A DNA stretch of 61,837 nucleotides from Archaeoglobaceae archaeon (GTDB lineage: Archaea > Halobacteriota > Archaeoglobi > Archaeoglobales > Archaeoglobaceae): the NCBI GenBank assembly GCA_025059545.1, contig JANXDJ010000002.1, positions 1 through 61,837 of the forward strand, in the 5' to 3' direction. Under the pieces are notes generated by a model. That model ran no database searches and was not told the DNA's origin. It saw only the letters and a list, made by a program, of their open reading frames with translations. This document shows positions 37,777-45,503 of the stretch, piece by piece; the stretch's first letter is position 1; each line of letters opens with the position of its first letter. The position numbers and the translations under genes are program-made.

Positions 37777-37912
37777 GGGGTCGTGGCGTAGCCAGGAAGC
37801 GCGGCGGGCTCCAGTGGTATGATGAATTGTGGGTCTGCTGAAAAGTGATGATCCATTGGAGCGCTGACCCGAAGAGACCCGCAAGTCGTGGGTTCAAATC
37901 CCACCGACCCCA
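37777..37912 (+). tRNA. trnW: tRNA-Trp (CCA) with intron
   Basis: The 5' exon is 37777-37814 and the 3' exon 37877-37912. The acceptor stem GGGGTCG pairs with CGACCCC, the anticodon stem GCGGG with CCCGC, and the T stem GTGGG with CCCAC around TTCAAAT. The anticodon CCA is at 37811-37813, after C32-T33. The intron lies between positions 37 and 38, the usual archaeal site. The discriminator is A; the 3' CCA is not encoded. Five T residues follow at 37913-37917. Confidence 0.97.
37815..37876 (+). ncRNA. Box C/D guide RNA within the tRNA-Trp intron
   Basis: The 62-base intron holds box C atgatga (37819-37825), box D' ctga (37838-37841), box C' gtgatga (37845-37851) and box D ctga (37864-37867). 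The stretch before D' pairs with the 3' exon so that the fifth base (37833) faces C39 (37878). The stretch before D pairs with the anticodon region so that its fifth base (37859) faces C34 (37811), each duplex having one G-U pair. This is the known archaeal arrangement for 2'-O-methylation of positions 34 and 39 of tRNA-Trp. Confidence 0.93.
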
Positions 37913-37917
37913 TTTTT
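37913..37917 (+). terminator. T-run terminator of tRNA-Trp
   Basis: Five T residues follow the discriminator base directly, the usual archaeal termination signal. The next gene is convergent and its stop begins seven bases further on. Confidence 0.6.
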
Positions 37918-37923
37918 CTACCT

Positions 37924-38388
37924 CTAATCTTGAGAGCTGAAATTCCCGCTTAAACTTTTTACCACATACTCCACCGCATCCTCAGCACTTTCGAAAACCT
38001 TCATTCCTTTAAGAATTACTGGTGGTCTCAACGATGCGACCCTCTTTCCCTCTTTTAGAGCTATTGAAAGTTCAGAAATTGTTCCATATTCACCAGCAAC
38101 AGAGACCAAAGCATCGCTGGAATGGACGATGATCATGTTCCTCGCATGCCCCATATTCGTTGCAATTTTGATGTCTATGAATGGATTCGCCTCATCAGCT
38201 CCTCCTGGCAATATTCCAACCGTAACCCCGCCCTTACTCTTCGCTCCCTTTGCACTTGCCTCCATCACTCCACCAAGTCCACCGTTGATCAGAATGCAAC
38301 CTTTTTCAGCTAAAAGCTGTCCAACTCTGAAAGCAAGCTGATAGATTTCTCCATCGCAAATGCCTGAGCCGATAACACCGATCTGCAT
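37924..38388 (-). CDS. LOG-family/TIGR00725-type nucleotide-binding protein
   Basis: Protein of 154 aa with the Rossmann-like fold once called lysine decarboxylase. INGGLGGVMEASAKGAK is the phosphate-binding loop and VAGEYGTISEL stands for the PGGxGTxxE motif, partly altered (GEYGTISE). Relatives include nucleoside monophosphate phosphoribohydrolases. ATG 38388 starts the conserved part (MQIGVIGSG), though the frame is open to 38547, which would run into the divergent gene. Confidence 0.82.
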   Translation of the reverse strand: MQIGVIGSGICDGEIYQLAFRVGQLLAEKGCILINGGLGGVMEASAKGAKSKGGVTVGILPGGADEANPFIDIKIATNMGHARNMIIVHSSDALVSVAGEYGTISELSIALKEGKRVASLRPPVILKGMKVFESAEDAVEYVVKSLSGNFSSQD

Positions 38389-38462
38389 AAAGAGAGTATT
38401 TCGGGATCTAAAAATTTGTTGTAGATCAAAAGAATTATATTTTGAAAGAATTACGTGTAAAA

Positions 38463-39098
38463 ATGGAGCCAAGGGATTACAGAATTCTGCTTGCAGAGAA
38501 GGGAGTTGAGGAAATAAAGAAGCTCTCGAATTCTTTGAAGATTCCAAAGAGAAAGGATTTTATGGCGAAAATCGATGAAATCTCTGCAAGTCTTCAAACG
38601 ATAAAATACAGCTATATGCCAGCAGAAGACATTTCAAAGCTTGAAGAAGTTTTAAAGATCTCAGAAATTGCTTCTAAGCTCAGAAAGGAAATTCAACAAA
38701 AAGATCTGCAAGGACTAACGGCTGATTACTGGCTTGAATACATTGAAAAACTTCCAGAGCTTATGAAAAGGGGTGAAATAACGAAGATCTACGAAGCGAT
38801 CAGATTCTTCGCTGGCGAAGTGCTCTCGAAAAGAAAAATCGATCGTCTTTGGCTTTGCTTATTCGATTGTGGCTTCAAGCTTGAAGTTATAACGAATTCT
38901 GAAACCCTTGCGATGGGTAAAAGGATCGTTGCTTATATTCCACCGAGAAAGTTCGGCGAAGTCATCAGCAGAGGAATGTTCGTCGAGGCGGTGTTGGACA
39001 AAAAGGGAGAGCTTAGTGTTGAAGAGATCAGAAAGATCTCAAAAAGCTTTGGAGAAGTCGAAGCTCTTCTGATTTCACTGCTAAGTTCCAAAGGATAA
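38463..39098 (+). CDS. Hypothetical protein, possible tRNA-binding OB fold at C-terminus
   Basis: Protein of 211 aa, not recognised with confidence. The first ~130 residues are helical and charged. The C-terminal ~75 residues (CGFKLEVITNSETLAMGKRI, AYIPPRKFGEVISRGMFVEA) recall EMAP/Trbp111-type OB folds, in which a GMxV-like segment follows a strand. ATG 38463 is preferred over earlier in-frame TTG/GTG codons because a TATA-like ttatatttt (38435-38443) lies about 25 bases upstream. A role with tRNA is only a guess. Confidence 0.6.
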   Translation: MEPRDYRILLAEKGVEEIKKLSNSLKIPKRKDFMAKIDEISASLQTIKYSYMPAEDISKLEEVLKISEIASKLRKEIQQKDLQGLTADYWLEYIEKLPELMKRGEITKIYEAIRFFAGEVLSKRKIDRLWLCLFDCGFKLEVITNSETLAMGKRIVAYIPPRKFGEVISRGMFVEAVLDKKGELSVEEIRKISKSFGEVEALLISLLSSKG

Positions 39099-40448
39099 TT
39101 ATCTGCCGTAATCATCTTCAATCCTTTCTATATCATCCTCCTCGAGATATTCTCCAATTTGAGTCTCTATTACCTCCAGATCTACTTTGCCCGGGTTTTC
39201 AAGCCTGTGCAGAACTCCAGCAGGAATGAAAGTGCTCTCTCCGGGGCGGAGAAGGATTTCCTTGTTATCGAAAACGACTCTCGCAGTCCCCTTAACAACT
39301 ACCCAGTGCTCACTGCGATGATAGTGCCTTTGCAAGCTAAGCCTTTTGCCTGGCTTGATCGTTATTCTCTTGATCTTGTATCTTTCTCCTTCTTCAAGCA
39401 AAGTGTAGGATCCCCAAGGTCTGTAGGCGGTTCTATGAATCACAACTCTTTTATCTTTCCTTGCTGAAAGAACTTTGTGCAATTCTTTTACTTTCTCAGC
39501 TCTACCCATTTTCGAGATCAGCAGAGCATCTTCAGTATCGACGACGATCAGATCTTCAGCACAGATCATCGCAATTAGCTTCTGGCTCACAACAAGGTTA
39601 TTCTTAGACTCTAAAATCATTGGTCTCTCTCCAACAAATGCATTTCCGTATTCATCCTTCTTTAAAACCTCGTAGAGTGAGTCAAAGCTACCTAAGTCGC
39701 TCCATTTTGTTGCCAAAGGAACAACCGCAACTTTGTCGGATTTCTCAAGAATTCCATAGTCCACAGAGATCTCTGGAAGCTTTTTGTAAACCTCCTCTAC
39801 ATTCTCAGACTCAAAAGCTCTTAAAACCTCTGGAACCAACTTTTTAACCTCTTCCATAAAGATTTTGGAGTCAAAAAGAAACATCCCGCTGTTCCAGTAA
39901 TAGCCGCTTTCAACATATTTCTTTGCAGTTTCAAAGTCAGGCTTTTCCTTAAACTTATCTACGATGAAACAATCTCCAAGAGCCTTTCCGGGTTTTATGT
40001 AACCGTAACCAGTATGAGCTTTGGAAGGCTTGATCCCAAATGTAACCAAGTATCTCTCGGCCAATTTCTCTGCCAAGCTGAAAGCTCGCTTGTATTCTTC
40101 ATTAACCTCAACCAGATGATCTGAAGGCAAAACTGCGAACTTTCCATCATTGGCTTTTAGAACCCACAAGATCGCTGGTAAAGTGCTTTTTGCTTCTGGC
40201 TCTAAGAATACATTCTCTTTCGGGATCTCAATGTCCAGAACTTCAAGATCGTCAAGAATTCTGAACTTATACTCTTTATTCGCAACAATAAAGATCTCCT
40301 CAGGCTTGGAAAAAATTAATGCTCTTTCTACAGTCTTTTGAAACAATGAGGAATTTTCAAAGAGTTTTATGAATTGCTTCGGCATGAGCTCTCTGCTCAA
40401 TGGCCATAACCTTGTTCCCTTGCCTCCAGCGAGGATCAAGGTTTTCAT
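39099..40448 (-). CDS. Mannose-1-phosphate guanylyltransferase / mannose-6-phosphate isomerase
   Basis: Bifunctional type II enzyme of 449 aa. The N-terminal nucleotidyltransferase has LAGGKGTRLWPLSRELMPKQ, VLPSDHLV and the product-site FKEKPDFETAKKYV. The C-terminal cupin isomerase has RPWGSYTLLEEGERYKIKRI, SLQRHYHRSEHW and a late PAGVLHRLEN. It makes GDP-mannose from fructose-6-phosphate or mannose phosphate for glycans or mannosyl solutes. It stands alone, convergent with the upstream hypothetical gene (adjacent stop codons). Confidence 0.95.
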   Translation of the reverse strand: MKTLILAGGKGTRLWPLSRELMPKQFIKLFENSSLFQKTVERALIFSKPEEIFIVANKEYKFRILDDLEVLDIEIPKENVFLEPEAKSTLPAILWVLKANDGKFAVLPSDHLVEVNEEYKRAFSLAEKLAERYLVTFGIKPSKAHTGYGYIKPGKALGDCFIVDKFKEKPDFETAKKYVESGYYWNSGMFLFDSKIFMEEVKKLVPEVLRAFESENVEEVYKKLPEISVDYGILEKSDKVAVVPLATKWSDLGSFDSLYEVLKKDEYGNAFVGERPMILESKNNLVVSQKLIAMICAEDLIVVDTEDALLISKMGRAEKVKELHKVLSARKDKRVVIHRTAYRPWGSYTLLEEGERYKIKRITIKPGKRLSLQRHYHRSEHWVVVKGTARVVFDNKEILLRPGESTFIPAGVLHRLENPGKVDLEVIETQIGEYLEEDDIERIEDDYGR

Positions 40449-40584
40449 AATTAAAATCTATTTGGTATTAATATTTTTCCATGCTTCTCTATTCTTTAAT
40501 TGTGCCAACCAACAAAAAATAGCTAATAAAAGATCTCCATAAGTTTAATGTGGTTTATTTAAATAACATGATTGAACGGAATAG

Positions 40585-41041
40585 AAGCTGGTTTTGGAGC
40601 CGGATGGCATAGCTGTAGAGGTTGGAGACAACATACTGATAAAGAACACCATTGCAATTAGAGATGGAGGAGATGGGATAGATCTGTGCTCAAGAAATCC
40701 TATTTTCATTCACAAGAGTGCCAATGTTAATACATTCAAATGGATTAAGTGGGCTCACTTTGGTTTACAATGGAGAATACTTCATTCAGCATTGCGATGT
40801 TGTTAAAAACGCTTTAGAGGGGAGCTATGCGTTCACAGCTGGCTATCCGGAACCTGAGCCCCTTGGTAAACAAGATGGGTTGATAATAACAGTTCAGAAC
40901 TCGATCTTTGCATTCAACGGTGGTGAAAATCCAACTGGTGTATGGATCAACTCCAAGGCGAAATTTACAACGCAGAACAGCATATACTTCAGCAGAGACT
41001 TCTTAGTTATTGCCCTTCAAAAAAGGAGGGGAACTGGTTAA
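40585..41041 (+). pseudogene. Remnant of a parallel beta-helix surface protein
   Basis: Two frames carry one protein. The first (from about 40585) reads DGIAVEVGDNILIKNTIAIR and GGDGIDLCSRNPIFIHKSAN. Near 40690-40735 the meaningful frame shifts to LIHSNGLSGLTLVYNGEYFI, then LEGSYAFTAGY and NSIFAFNGGENPTGVWINSK, stop 41039-41041. The repeating IxIxN strands are typical of right-handed beta-helix proteins (pectate-lyase/NosD-like). There is no start with a signal peptide: an in-frame stop lies at 40582. It is therefore a truncated, frameshifted remnant. Confidence 0.75.
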
Positions 41042-41084
41042 CGGTGAAAAAATATTTGCAATATATTAAGGTTTATTTTAAGAG

Positions 41085-41777
41085 CTAAATATTTTTTTTC
41101 AGCTTTTCAATTGCACTCAAAGTTCTTCCAAAGATGCCAAAAAGAGTTTGAAGTTCGTAATCCCTGAGTCTTGCCCTTCCAAGCACTCTTCTCAATGTAA
41201 CAAGTTCTCTCCTCTCTCTCTGCTTTGGAAAGCTCACTTGTTCAAGTAATTCCGCAACTTTCTTTATCAGAATCTCCAGTTCCTCAGCTTTTGCCAGATT
41301 TTCCTTATTTTTCGTTTTTTTCTTGCTCAGAAAGTAGAGCAGAACAGCTGCAGCGTGGCTTACGTTCATTACAGGGTAAGCATCGCTCGTTGGTATCTTT
41401 ACAAGCAAATGACACCTTTCTATTTCTTCATTAAGCAGTCCAAAGTCTTCCCTACCGAAAAGAATTGCTACTTCTCCCTCTATGTATTCTAAAAGTTCTT
41501 CAGGAGTTAGCAATGGTTTTCTAAGAAATCTATACTCTCCACCAGAAATTCCGGTGGTGCCAACGATCAAGTTGAATTTTGAAAGAAATGAGAAGAGGTC
41601 ATCTACAATAAAAGCATTCTCGAGAACATCTTTCGCATTCGCTGCGGTTTTAAAGCTCTCTTCTGTTACATTGCACTTATAAAGATACAGCTTCTCGAAA
41701 CCAAAGTTCTTCACAACTCTTGCTATGAAGCCTATGTTTTCTGGGATCTTCAGCTCAACAAGCACTACATGGATCAT
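41085..41777 (-). CDS. SPOUT RNA 2'-O-methyltransferase (TrmJ/TrmH family)
   Basis: Protein of 230 aa. The SPOUT motifs are visible: LKIPENIGFIARVVKNFGF (motif 1), VAILFGREDFGLLNEEIERC (motif 2) and YPVMNVSHAAAVLLYFLS (motif 3, knot). The closest group is TrmJ/TrmH-like, which methylates tRNA wobble-region riboses such as position 32, but the site here cannot be fixed. Its ATG overlaps the stop of the tetraheme cytochrome gene by four bases, perhaps only by packing. Confidence 0.9.
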   Translation of the reverse strand: MIHVVLVELKIPENIGFIARVVKNFGFEKLYLYKCNVTEESFKTAANAKDVLENAFIVDDLFSFLSKFNLIVGTTGISGGEYRFLRKPLLTPEELLEYIEGEVAILFGREDFGLLNEEIERCHLLVKIPTSDAYPVMNVSHAAAVLLYFLSKKKTKNKENLAKAEELEILIKKVAELLEQVSFPKQRERRELVTLRRVLGRARLRDYELQTLFGIFGRTLSAIEKLKKNI

Positions 41778-42202
41778 TCTGGTGGAATGTTTGCAGAATG
41801 CGAGTCATGGCAGTAAGAGCAACGGACACCGCTTCCATGATTCTCTTCAACTGTTGCTATATTTCTTCCAGCGATCTTCTTGTGGCAGAGCATACAAGCG
41901 TCGCGTGTGTCCTCAACGATTATGCTCTGCTTGGTCCTTAACTTTGCATGTTCTTCTCCAGTTCCATGGCAACTCACGCATTCAACGGTTGAATGATTGC
42001 CCAGAGATAGTTTAGTAAATGTTTCCAAATGGCATTGCTTACAAACATCGCTCTCAACGTGAATAGCCTCTTTGCTCATTTCCTCCTCTATGGTTAGAAC
42101 AACACTCTCCTCTTTTATGAGTGGTGAAATCAGGAAAGTGTAAGCAAGGACGATGCAGTAGATCAGAATTGCTCCCGCGAATATGGCGGTTGAGATCTTC
42201 AT
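41774..42202 (-). CDS. Membrane-anchored tetraheme cytochrome c
   Basis: Protein of 142 aa with an N-terminal membrane anchor (about 5-28) and four CxxCH heme sites: C54-C57-H58, C75-C78-H79, C103-C106-H107 and C128-C131-H132. It is the third gene of an operon nrfD-like, Fe-S, cytochrome c. It probably passes electrons between the membrane quinone module and an extracellular partner, as DsrJ or NrfH-like proteins do. No catalytic oxidoreductase subunit is in the operon. Confidence 0.9.
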   Translation of the reverse strand: MKISTAIFAGAILIYCIVLAYTFLISPLIKEESVVLTIEEEMSKEAIHVESDVCKQCHLETFTKLSLGNHSTVECVSCHGTGEEHAKLRTKQSIIVEDTRDACMLCHKKIAGRNIATVEENHGSGVRCSYCHDSHSANIPPE

Positions 42203-42909
42203 AGTTCCACCACCGTGTCAAGATTCAAGTAGAAAACTCTCGGCATAGTTCCTGCTTCAGGTTTAAGCACAATACTTCTGTTCTTCTTAATTAAATCGTA
42301 AACCTTACTACCCTCTTCAAGAGCCCCAAAAGTTCTCGCTCCTGTAGGGCATGTGATAACACAAGCGGGTTGCAAACCTTTCCGCAGACGATGGTAGCAA
42401 AAGGTGCACTTGTCTGTCACCTTCTCCTCTGGATGGACAAATGTCGCTCCATATGGACAAGCGGTAATGCAATACTTACATCCGATGCACGTCTCTTTGT
42501 CGACAAGAACAATTCCCTCTTTTGTATGGAATCTCGCATATACTGGGCAAACGGTAACGCAAGGAGCATTAGCACAATGATTGCAGAGTTTGGGAACATA
42601 AAATCCTTTTTTAGCCTTAGAATTAAGGAATGGATTCTCATTAGTATTCATCACAACCTTCTTACCATCTAAGTATCCCTCAATCCAAGTTCTCGAAATT
42701 GGCATCTCCATTGGTACATGGTTTTCTGTTTTGCATGCAATAACGCATTTTCCACAGCCGATGCATTTTTCAACGTCAACGACCATAGCACACTGCTTCG
42801 CATCACGAGCTTCAACCATGTCTCTTGTTCTTCCCGATGGAATCACTATCTTGAAACCCGGCAAAATCGGTATCGCTGCCAAAAATTTCAAAAACTCTCT
42901 ACGATGCAT
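42199..42909 (-). CDS. Tat-exported 4x[4Fe-4S] ferredoxin subunit (NrfC/DsrO type)
   Basis: Protein of 236 aa. The N-terminus MHRREFLKFLAAIPILPGFK is a Tat signal, so it works outside the cytoplasmic membrane. Sixteen Cys in the pattern CIGCGKCVIAC, CNHCANAPCVTVC, CIGCKYCITAC and a late CTFC...CVITC bind four [4Fe-4S] clusters. ATG 42909 has a Shine-Dalgarno ggaggtgg four bases upstream; the frame is open to 43092. It links the NrfD-type quinone subunit to the cytochrome c. Confidence 0.93.
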   Translation of the reverse strand: MHRREFLKFLAAIPILPGFKIVIPSGRTRDMVEARDAKQCAMVVDVEKCIGCGKCVIACKTENHVPMEMPISRTWIEGYLDGKKVVMNTNENPFLNSKAKKGFYVPKLCNHCANAPCVTVCPVYARFHTKEGIVLVDKETCIGCKYCITACPYGATFVHPEEKVTDKCTFCYHRLRKGLQPACVITCPTGARTFGALEEGSKVYDLIKKNRSIVLKPEAGTMPRVFYLNLDTVVEL

Positions 42910-44173
42910 GTTCCACCTCCATTGGGAGGATCTTGTATACCGCATAGTATGCAAGTGCCACCAGTGACAGCGCTCCGAGTGTGAACATGATCTCGAATGG
43001 ATGCGGATGGGTGGGTATCGCAATTCCAGAGATGTTCTTAACAATTTGTCCAGCGAAGAGGAAATCATATCTAAATGTGAATATTCCCGCAATAACCATC
43101 AGCGCTGAAGTCAGCATCGCCTTTACATTATTCCCAGCGAAGATTAGGATGAATAGCGGAATTACCATTCCAATGAGAACCTCGATGACCCAGAAATTGA
43201 ATAAGTATTCTCCAAACATGAGATTCTGGATAGAGAAAGAGGCGTAATAGTTGACACCCGGATATCCTACTATTACTATTCTCCAAGCGGTGAAAAGCAT
43301 GGCTATTGCAAGAGAGAAACCCAAAATGTTCCTCAATATTGGCAGTGCGGAAATTTTCTCATTCGAACCTTTAGCCCAAGATGTTACGATTGTTGCAAGG
43401 ATTAAGATTGCAGAACCGCCAACAATCGCTGTTACTACGAAGTAAATCGGTGTTATAGCGTCATGCCATAATGGGATATAGCTTGCTGCAAAGAGAGCTC
43501 CAAGGTTGCTATATGCAAGGATTGCGGTTATGAGAGCAACAACTCCTATAGGTCTTGCAATTTCCAAGTCCAGAGTTCTCTCTGTGCTTGTAAGATACTT
43601 TGCAAGCTTGTTGAGGGCTGGAGATTGCAGATATTTGTCTTGAATGTATTCTCCTACGAAGCGTAGAGAGACTATTCTTCCAACTTTCCCCTTAATACCC
43701 TTCAGCTCCGCCTGCTTTACCAAATCGCTTCGGAAATAGAACCATGCCTCTATGATTAGGAAAATGACTTCGAGAATGTAAAACATGATCATCCAATACA
43801 TCACGCTTGTCGGATTTGCATGTCCAAGCACAGCATAACCGCCTCTTTCGATACGCTCCAAATCGACTGAGATCGTAATCAAACCTACTATTATCGAAAG
43901 TATCGCTATAACAACCGCATCTTTTACAATTACCTCGAGTTCCTTGATGTGAAGAACTTCTGCAGCAGAAGCTATCGCTGCTGTGCCCAGAAGGACTAAG
44001 AACACGTATAAAGCTACGAGGTATCTCCATGGAACTCCAAATGCGGACTCAAATGGCTCTACCGGTAGTTCTATCGGTATTAAAGGGGGAAAATGTATTA
44101 AATAAGCTGCAATAAACCCTAATGCTGTCAAGGCGAGCGTTAATGAAACGAAAGCGGTCTCAATTGTTCTCAA
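42899..44173 (-). CDS. NrfD/DsrP-type membrane quinone-interacting subunit
   Basis: Membrane protein of 424 aa with about ten helices of the NrfD/PsrC family (VPWRYLVALYVFLVLLGTAA at the start, YSNLGALFAASYIPLWHDAI in the middle). Such subunits exchange electrons with menaquinone inside respiratory complexes. It is the first gene of the three-gene operon, and the Fe-S gene starts 11 bases before its end. Upstream are a minus-strand TATA-like cttaaaaag (44205-44213) and the inverted repeat at 44236. Confidence 0.9.
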   Translation of the reverse strand: MRTIETAFVSLTLALTALGFIAAYLIHFPPLIPIELPVEPFESAFGVPWRYLVALYVFLVLLGTAAIASAAEVLHIKELEVIVKDAVVIAILSIIVGLITISVDLERIERGGYAVLGHANPTSVMYWMIMFYILEVIFLIIEAWFYFRSDLVKQAELKGIKGKVGRIVSLRFVGEYIQDKYLQSPALNKLAKYLTSTERTLDLEIARPIGVVALITAILAYSNLGALFAASYIPLWHDAITPIYFVVTAIVGGSAILILATIVTSWAKGSNEKISALPILRNILGFSLAIAMLFTAWRIVIVGYPGVNYYASFSIQNLMFGEYLFNFWVIEVLIGMVIPLFILIFAGNNVKAMLTSALMVIAGIFTFRYDFLFAGQIVKNISGIAIPTHPHPFEIMFTLGALSLVALAYYAVYKILPMEVEHAS

Positions 44174-44235
44174 TATCTCACCTCTCTCCGAAATCGGGTC
44201 TTTAGCTTTTTAAGTTTTTCCAATTTATCTGAGAG

Positions 44236-44258
44236 AATTGTTCAACTCACGAACAATT
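44236..44258. promoter_or_regulatory. Perfect inverted repeat in the divergent nrfD-like / acyl-CoA dehydrogenase spacer
   Basis: aattgttc (44236-44243) and gaacaatt (44251-44258) are an exact 8-base inverted repeat around a 7-base centre. It lies upstream of both TATA-like elements (minus 44205-44213, plus about 44293-44302). It is a good candidate operator for a dimeric regulator of one or both transcripts. No second copy was noticed by eye elsewhere. Confidence 0.6.
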
Positions 44259-44324
44259 TCGAGGATCATCAATTAAGAAACACAAAAATGAAAAAATAAT
44301 TAAGCGATCCATACAACAAACACC

Positions 44325-45473
44325 ATGAACTTGGAGTTTACACAAGAGCAGGAGGATATAAGGAAGGCTGCAAGAGAGTTTGCAACCAAAGAGTTTCTTA
44401 AGGAAAAAGCAGAAGAGTTCGACAAAAAAGAAGAATTTCCTTTTGAACTATGGAAAAAGGCTTGCGAACTCGGTTTCATAGGCATTCATTTTCCAGAGCA
44501 GTTTGGCGGTGCGGGAATGGGTTGCTTGGAAAACATTATCATTGCAGAAGAATTCTGCAGAGCGGACAGCACGATCGGAAGTGCTTTGATTCTCTCAGAC
44601 TTCTCCTGCGAACTTCTCATGATGTTTTCAAGCGAAGAGCAAAAGAAAGAAGTTTTGCCAAAGGTTGCTAAAGGAGAGGCAATCACCGCCGGGTGCTATA
44701 CTGAGCCTGAAGCTGGAAGTGATTTGACTGCGATAAAAACGAGAGCTGTGAAAGATGGGGACGAATGGGTTATTAATGGTTCAAAGACTTTCATTACGAA
44801 TGCTCCTATAGCGGACTACTTCATAATTTTAGCGGTAACCGAAGAAACACAACCAAGATATCGTGGCTTCACCCTTTTCCTTGCAAAGAAGTGCGATCAG
44901 ATCAAAATAAATCCAATAAAGGGAAAGCATGGAATAAGGGCTTCTCCAACTGGGGAAGTAGCATTTAAGGATTTGCGATTGGATGATAGTGCGATCATAG
45001 GAACTCTAAACAGAGGTTTTTATCAGGTTTTAGAATTCTTCAACGAAAGCAGAATAGAGATCGCTGCACAAGCTTTAGGAATAGCACAAGGAGCTTTTGA
45101 TAGAGCTGTCAATTACATGAAGCAGAGAAAGCAGTTTGGACAACCAATAGGAGCTTTTCAGGCTTTACAGCACAGAATTGCAGATCTAAAGGCTGAAATA
45201 GAAGCGGTAAGATTGCTTGTTTACAAAGCAGCATGGAATTTCGATGCTAAAAAGCCCGATCCAGCTTTGACTTCGATGGCTAAATACCTTGCTGGAAAAC
45301 TCGCAGTGAAGGTTTGCGATGAAGCGGTGCAGATGCACGGTGGTTATGGCTACATAGCGGAGTATGAAGTTGAGAGATTCCTCAGAGATGCGAAGATCAC
45401 GGAGATCTATGAGGGAACTAAGGAAGTCCAGCTCAACACGATAGCGAGAGATCTTTTCGGAAAGCTGAGATAA
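44325..45473 (+). CDS. Acyl-CoA dehydrogenase
   Basis: FAD enzyme of 382 aa that oxidises acyl-CoA to the 2-enoyl-CoA in beta-oxidation. Signatures are AGCYTEPEAGSDLTAIKTRA and the C-terminal QMHGGYGYIAEYEVERFLRD; EIYEGTKEVQLNTIARDLF carries the usual catalytic Glu region (IYEGT). Archaeoglobus has many such paralogues for growth on fatty acids. It has its own promoter (ataattaag about 25 bases upstream), divergent from the NrfD operon. Confidence 0.95.
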   Translation: MNLEFTQEQEDIRKAAREFATKEFLKEKAEEFDKKEEFPFELWKKACELGFIGIHFPEQFGGAGMGCLENIIIAEEFCRADSTIGSALILSDFSCELLMMFSSEEQKKEVLPKVAKGEAITAGCYTEPEAGSDLTAIKTRAVKDGDEWVINGSKTFITNAPIADYFIILAVTEETQPRYRGFTLFLAKKCDQIKINPIKGKHGIRASPTGEVAFKDLRLDDSAIIGTLNRGFYQVLEFFNESRIEIAAQALGIAQGAFDRAVNYMKQRKQFGQPIGAFQALQHRIADLKAEIEAVRLLVYKAAWNFDAKKPDPALTSMAKYLAGKLAVKVCDEAVQMHGGYGYIAEYEVERFLRDAKITEIYEGTKEVQLNTIARDLFGKLR

Positions 45474-45475
45474 TC

Positions 45476-45483
45476 TTATATAT
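45476..45483 (+). promoter_or_regulatory. TATA box of the DUF373 gene
   Basis: cttatata lies 21-28 bases before GTG 45504, which is the spacing of a leaderless transcript. It follows the acyl-CoA dehydrogenase stop directly. Confidence 0.6.
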
Positions 45484-45503
45484 TTTTTAGCCTATTTGTA
45501 ATT

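Noticed and set aside
42081..43092. Full-length start of the Fe-S protein at 43092
   Set aside because: The first 61 residues are a low-complexity read-through of the nrfD 3' end; the Tat signal and Shine-Dalgarno sequence fix the start at 42909.
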